From the NCBI GenBank assembly GCA_050249235.1, contig JBFWQW010000032.1, positions 1-26,853 on the forward strand: a stretch of DNA of 26,853 bases, written 5' to 3'. Position 1 is the stretch's first letter; every line of letters begins with the position of its first letter. The notes below the pieces were generated by a model, which was given only the letters and a program-made list of their open reading frames with translations, ran no database searches and had not been told where the DNA came from. This DNA comes from JAEKLB01 sp050249235 (GTDB lineage: Bacteria; Actinomycetota; Acidimicrobiia; Acidimicrobiales; CADCSY01). Below are positions 24,545 through 26,853 of this stretch, one piece after another. A program made the position numbers and the translations under genes.

Positions 24545-25275
24545 CCGCGCCGGGTTGCCTCGACCCGGCTGCCTGTCAAGTGCCGAATCCAGGCGATGTC
24601 GACCTTCGTCGGCTGAGACTCGCTCGTCTCCCCGCGGGCGTGGTGTTCCACACTGCGTACCGGGGTGCCCACTGGCCAGCCTTATTCAACGCGTCGGGAG
24701 CTGGGAGCGCGCGGTTCTCGCCGCTCACGGCAGGCGGAGCGACGGTACCAACGTTGTATGGGGCTGCCACCCAGACCGTAGCTCTGCTTGAGTCGGGCTT
24801 TCACGGCGTGCACGAACTGGCAACGAGGATCATCTCTGAGCCGCTCGATCTGGCTCCCCGTGGGCTTGTCGCGCTGAGCACCCCCACATTCCTCCCGCTG
24901 ATCGACCTCAGCAACGACGCGCTCGACCGGCTCGGTCTGACTCGAGCGCAGCTCGTGGCGACGACACCCGCGCATTACGCCTGCACGCGGGAGTGGGCTG
25001 CCACGCTTCACGGCCGACGGATCGGCGGTGTCACACCGGTCGGATTGTTGTGGCAGTCACGAATCGCTGAGCTCGCCCAGGCAGACTCGCTGCTTCTAGG
25101 CGACCTCTTGAGCGTGGCCAGCGAGGTGTTCGTCCTGTTCGGCGATCGAGTTCCGACCGCACCTGCCGCGTGGAGTCCGGGCGACCCTCACTACGACGAT
25201 CTCACGATTGGCGACGGCAGGCTGCTCGCTGAGCAGATAGCGGAGCAGCTCGGAGCGGTGATCGTGCCGATTTGA
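24541..25275 (+). CDS. RES-domain toxin (NAD+-degrading family)
   Basis: This 244-aa protein starts at ATG 24541 in the overlap with the antitoxin. RES-domain motifs are visible: VVFHTAYRG (Y and R, about 40-47), then SARFSPL (conserved R, about 59-65) and ALLESGFH (conserved E, about 81-88). The fold continues to the end. RES toxins such as MbcT of Mycobacterium tuberculosis break down NAD+ (phosphorolysis in the case of MbcT) and arrest or kill cells when the antitoxin is lost. The arginine, tyrosine and glutamate positions expected for NAD+ binding are present, so it looks active. At the edge of the element next to the integrase it probably acts as a stability or abortive-infection module. 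Its stop faces the end of the integrase gene across a 218-bp gap. Confidence 0.85.
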   Translation: MTAPGCLDPAACQVPNPGDVDLRRLRLARLPAGVVFHTAYRGAHWPALFNASGAGSARFSPLTAGGATVPTLYGAATQTVALLESGFHGVHELATRIISEPLDLAPRGLVALSTPTFLPLIDLSNDALDRLGLTRAQLVATTPAHYACTREWAATLHGRRIGGVTPVGLLWQSRIAELAQADSLLLGDLLSVASEVFVLFGDRVPTAPAAWSPGDPHYDDLTIGDGRLLAEQIAEQLGAVIVPI

Positions 25276-25493
25276 GGTGAACGGGGGCCGACGCCGAACC
25301 GCGCTCTTGTCACCGGTTGTCACCGCGCCCCGAACCCACCGATGCATCCGGGCCGCCGCGAGAGTCACCAACCCGCCAAGAAAACGCCCCTCTGCTAGGT
25401 GTTGGTGCCTCCATCAGCACACGAGCGCCGACGACAGCGGACGGCGCGAAGACGGAACTCGTGGGCTCATGACCCGAAGGTCGCGTGGTCAGC
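25276..25493. other. Convergent intergenic gap between toxin and integrase
   Basis: This 218-bp gap has no credible gene. It holds a tandem direct repeat TTGTCACCG (25307-25315 and 25317-25325), with a further GTCACC at 25364-25369. I see no strong terminator hairpin. Confidence 0.4.
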
Positions 25494-26705
25494 TCACAAT
25501 CCGTCGCCGGCCTCGGGTTGGCCTTCATCCTCCAGGTTCTGGGTCTGGGCACAGTGTGAGCCAAGGAGACCGCCAAGCGCCTCAGCCGCACGTTCATCTG
25601 ACGCCTGTAGGAACTGGGCGTAGAAGTCGAGTGTCGTTGACGCGTTGGCGTGGCCGAGGCGGCCGCTGACGGTGCGGATGTCGATGCCGGCGGACAAGAG
25701 CTGCGTGGCGCTGAAGTGGCGGAGGTGGTGAAGCTTCACGCCGTCGAGGCCGAGCTCGTCGCGCAGGCGTCCGAAGGCGAGCGTGGCGTAGTTCGGGCGC
25801 CAGGGCTTCGAGAAGTCGACCTCGTGCGAGAACAGGAACGAGTTCGCCGTCACCTTCGCCCCGCACTTCGCTGCCAGGTCTTCACATGCCTCGCGATGAG
25901 CTGTGAGCACGGCCACCGTCTCGTCGTCGATGGTGACCTTGCGGACCTGGTGCGTCTTCGTGTCCTTCTCGATCAGATGCCCGCCGACCGTGGCGATGCT
26001 GCGGGCGATCGTCACCCGGCGCTTGTCGAGGTCGAGGTGCTTCCACCGCAGCGCGCACAGCTCGGCCCGACGCGCGCCGGTCGCGGCCGCCAGACGGAAG
26101 AACGTCGGCAGGTACCGGTTGACCTTCGCCGAGGCCTCGATGAGCCGGGCGACGTCGGCGGGGTCGGGGAGCTCGAGGTGCTGCTTCTTCGAGCGCGGCG
26201 GCGAGGCGTTGGCCGCCGGGTTCACGGTGAGCCAGCCCCACTTGACGCCCTGGGCGAGCGCGCGCCGGAGGATGGCGTGCGCGCGCATCACGGTGTTCGG
26301 CGCCAACGCCTTGCCCCCGGGCCCGCCCGATCGGCGCAGCTCCGAGTACCACTGGTCGAGGTCGGCGGTGCGGAGCCGGCGCAGCGGGACGTCGGCCCAG
26401 CGGGTGAGGATGCGCCGATCGAGCAGCCTGCGGTACTCGGCGGCGACGGCAGGCGAGAGGTCGGGCGCCGCGTGGGAGTACCAACGCTCGCACAGCTCGC
26501 CGACCGTGCCGGCGCGAACAGCGTGCTGGCCGTCGTCGATCTCGCCGAGCAGGCGGCCGAGGGCGACCTCGGCCTCGCGGCGGTCGCCGCGAACGGTGCG
26601 GGTGACGTAGCGCTTCTTGCCCGTCTCGGCGTCCTTGCCGGCGAAGGCGCGGATCTCCCACGACTGCTTGCCGCGCTGGCGGATCGACCCGGCCACGAGC
26701 GCCAC
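25494..26705 (-). CDS. Tyrosine recombinase (integrase)
   Basis: This 403-aa site-specific recombinase is expected to integrate and excise the element at the neighbouring tRNA. The start is taken as GTG at 26705, giving VALVAGSIRQRG, the usual beginning of actinobacterial integrases; GTG at 26696 is an alternative, and the open frame beyond is not protein-like. The N-terminus holds an AP2-like arm-binding region (about 5-45) and a SAM-like core-binding domain (about 65-165). Catalytic residues are R212 in TGARRAEL, K250 in DTKTHQVRK, H326 and R329 in HHLRHFSAT, H352 in RLGHA and Y362 in TTLDFYAQF. All are present, so the enzyme looks functional. No strong Shine-Dalgarno is seen. The gene lies 103 bp from the tRNA-Arg 3' end, and its small helix-turn-helix partner candidate is at 2017-2286. 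Confidence 0.93.
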   Translation of the reverse strand: MALVAGSIRQRGKQSWEIRAFAGKDAETGKKRYVTRTVRGDRREAEVALGRLLGEIDDGQHAVRAGTVGELCERWYSHAAPDLSPAVAAEYRRLLDRRILTRWADVPLRRLRTADLDQWYSELRRSGGPGGKALAPNTVMRAHAILRRALAQGVKWGWLTVNPAANASPPRSKKQHLELPDPADVARLIEASAKVNRYLPTFFRLAAATGARRAELCALRWKHLDLDKRRVTIARSIATVGGHLIEKDTKTHQVRKVTIDDETVAVLTAHREACEDLAAKCGAKVTANSFLFSHEVDFSKPWRPNYATLAFGRLRDELGLDGVKLHHLRHFSATQLLSAGIDIRTVSGRLGHANASTTLDFYAQFLQASDERAAEALGGLLGSHCAQTQNLEDEGQPEAGDGL

Positions 26706-26808
26706 CGTACCGCGATCGGATGGGCAAGAGTAGCGATGTGGATGGGGAACTCGCCCTCGTAGCCAGCCGAGCCGATCCAGAAACCGCCTCTGACCTGCTA
26801 CTTTGCAG
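26706..26808. other. Integrase leader and probable attachment-site arm region
   Basis: This 103-bp gap lies between the integrase start and the tRNA 3' end. It must hold the integrase promoter and, if the usual layout applies, the arm-type sites next to the attachment core. Two copies of GATGGG (about 26719 and 26741) are the only repeats I see. Confidence 0.4.
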
Positions 26809-26853
26809 CGCCCCCGGCAGGATTCGAACCTGCGACGCACGGTTTAGGAAACC
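26809..26853 (-). tRNA. tRNA-Arg(CCT), 3' part, cut by the window edge
   Basis: Reading the minus strand, the anticodon arm is GGTTTCCTAAACC with T-T-CCT-A-A in the loop, giving anticodon CCT (arginine). A T arm GCAGG-TTCGAAT-CCTGC and an acceptor strand CGGGGGC plus discriminator G follow. CCA is not encoded. The 5' half (acceptor 5' strand and D arm) lies beyond the window, so the acceptor pairing cannot be checked. The 3' end faces the integrase, as expected when a tRNA is the integration site. Confidence 0.88.

Larger units (their letters stand above)
126..26808. mobile_element. Integrated mobilizable element with defence cargo (left end not resolved)
   Basis: The region combines a tyrosine integrase next to a tRNA-Arg 3' end, an excisionase-type helix-turn-helix protein, a MobF relaxase and a long block of defence genes. 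That is the typical content of an integrative mobilizable element. No VirB/VirD4-type secretion genes are present, so self-transfer is not supported. The right boundary lies in or next to the tRNA. I read the first 2 kb and the larger intergenic gaps for a second copy of the tRNA 3' segment and saw none, so the left attachment site is probably outside the window. The coordinate 126 only marks the first base after the ISL3 terminal repeat. Confidence 0.65.

Noticed and set aside
25307..25369. TTGTCACCG repeats as integrase arm-binding sites
   Set aside because: They lie downstream of the integrase gene, away from the tRNA; arm sites are expected at 26706-26808.

Overview
The window is high-GC DNA with actinobacterial-type codon use, frequent GTG starts and ATGA start/stop overlaps. 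It reads as most of an integrated, probably mobilizable, genetic element that carries phage defence genes. The right end is clear: a tyrosine recombinase gene (25494-26705, minus) lies about 100 bp from the 3' end of a tRNA-Arg(CCT) gene (26809 to the window end, minus), a classic integration site. No second copy of the tRNA 3' end was found, so the left end is probably outside the window. Genus cannot be assigned from the sequence.

Left part (1-5844), mobility. The window opens with the last 36 codons and the right terminal repeat of an ISL3-family insertion sequence. A 14-bp stem-loop follows, then a convergent 444-aa gene of unknown function. Next is a 480-bp non-coding region with at least eight RTGAG boxes at 12-bp spacing plus other direct and inverted repeats, a candidate origin of transfer or replication. 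Beyond it are a small excisionase-type helix-turn-helix gene and a 1139-aa MobF/TrwC relaxase-helicase with an embedded helix-turn-helix segment. No type IV secretion genes are seen, so transfer would depend on a helper.

Centre (6031-19516), a class 1 DISARM operon in canonical order: drmD (SNF2 helicase), drmMI (adenine methyltransferase), drmA (helicase), drmB (DUF1998) and drmC (phospholipase D fold). The genes are tightly coupled. drmC appears to carry a one-base deletion in a G run that replaces its last residues; the lost family-like C-terminus is readable in another frame. The target-recognition part of drmMI is markedly poorer in GC than the surrounding sequence.

Right part (19544-25275), more defence on the same strand. 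A fused DUF262-DUF1524 (GmrSD-type) nuclease gene comes first. Then comes a compact two-gene unit, a CBS-domain protein with a C-terminal HEPN-like R-x4-H motif overlapping a short SNF2-type helicase. I do not recognise it as a named system, and it is my main candidate for something undescribed. A 14-bp imperfect inverted repeat covers the start codon of its first gene. Last is a RES/Xre-ParS-type toxin-antitoxin pair. The likely logic is layered: DISARM against unmodified phage DNA, the GmrSD-type enzyme against modified phage DNA, a possible RNA-targeting backup in the CBS-HEPN/helicase pair, and the toxin-antitoxin pair stabilising the element.
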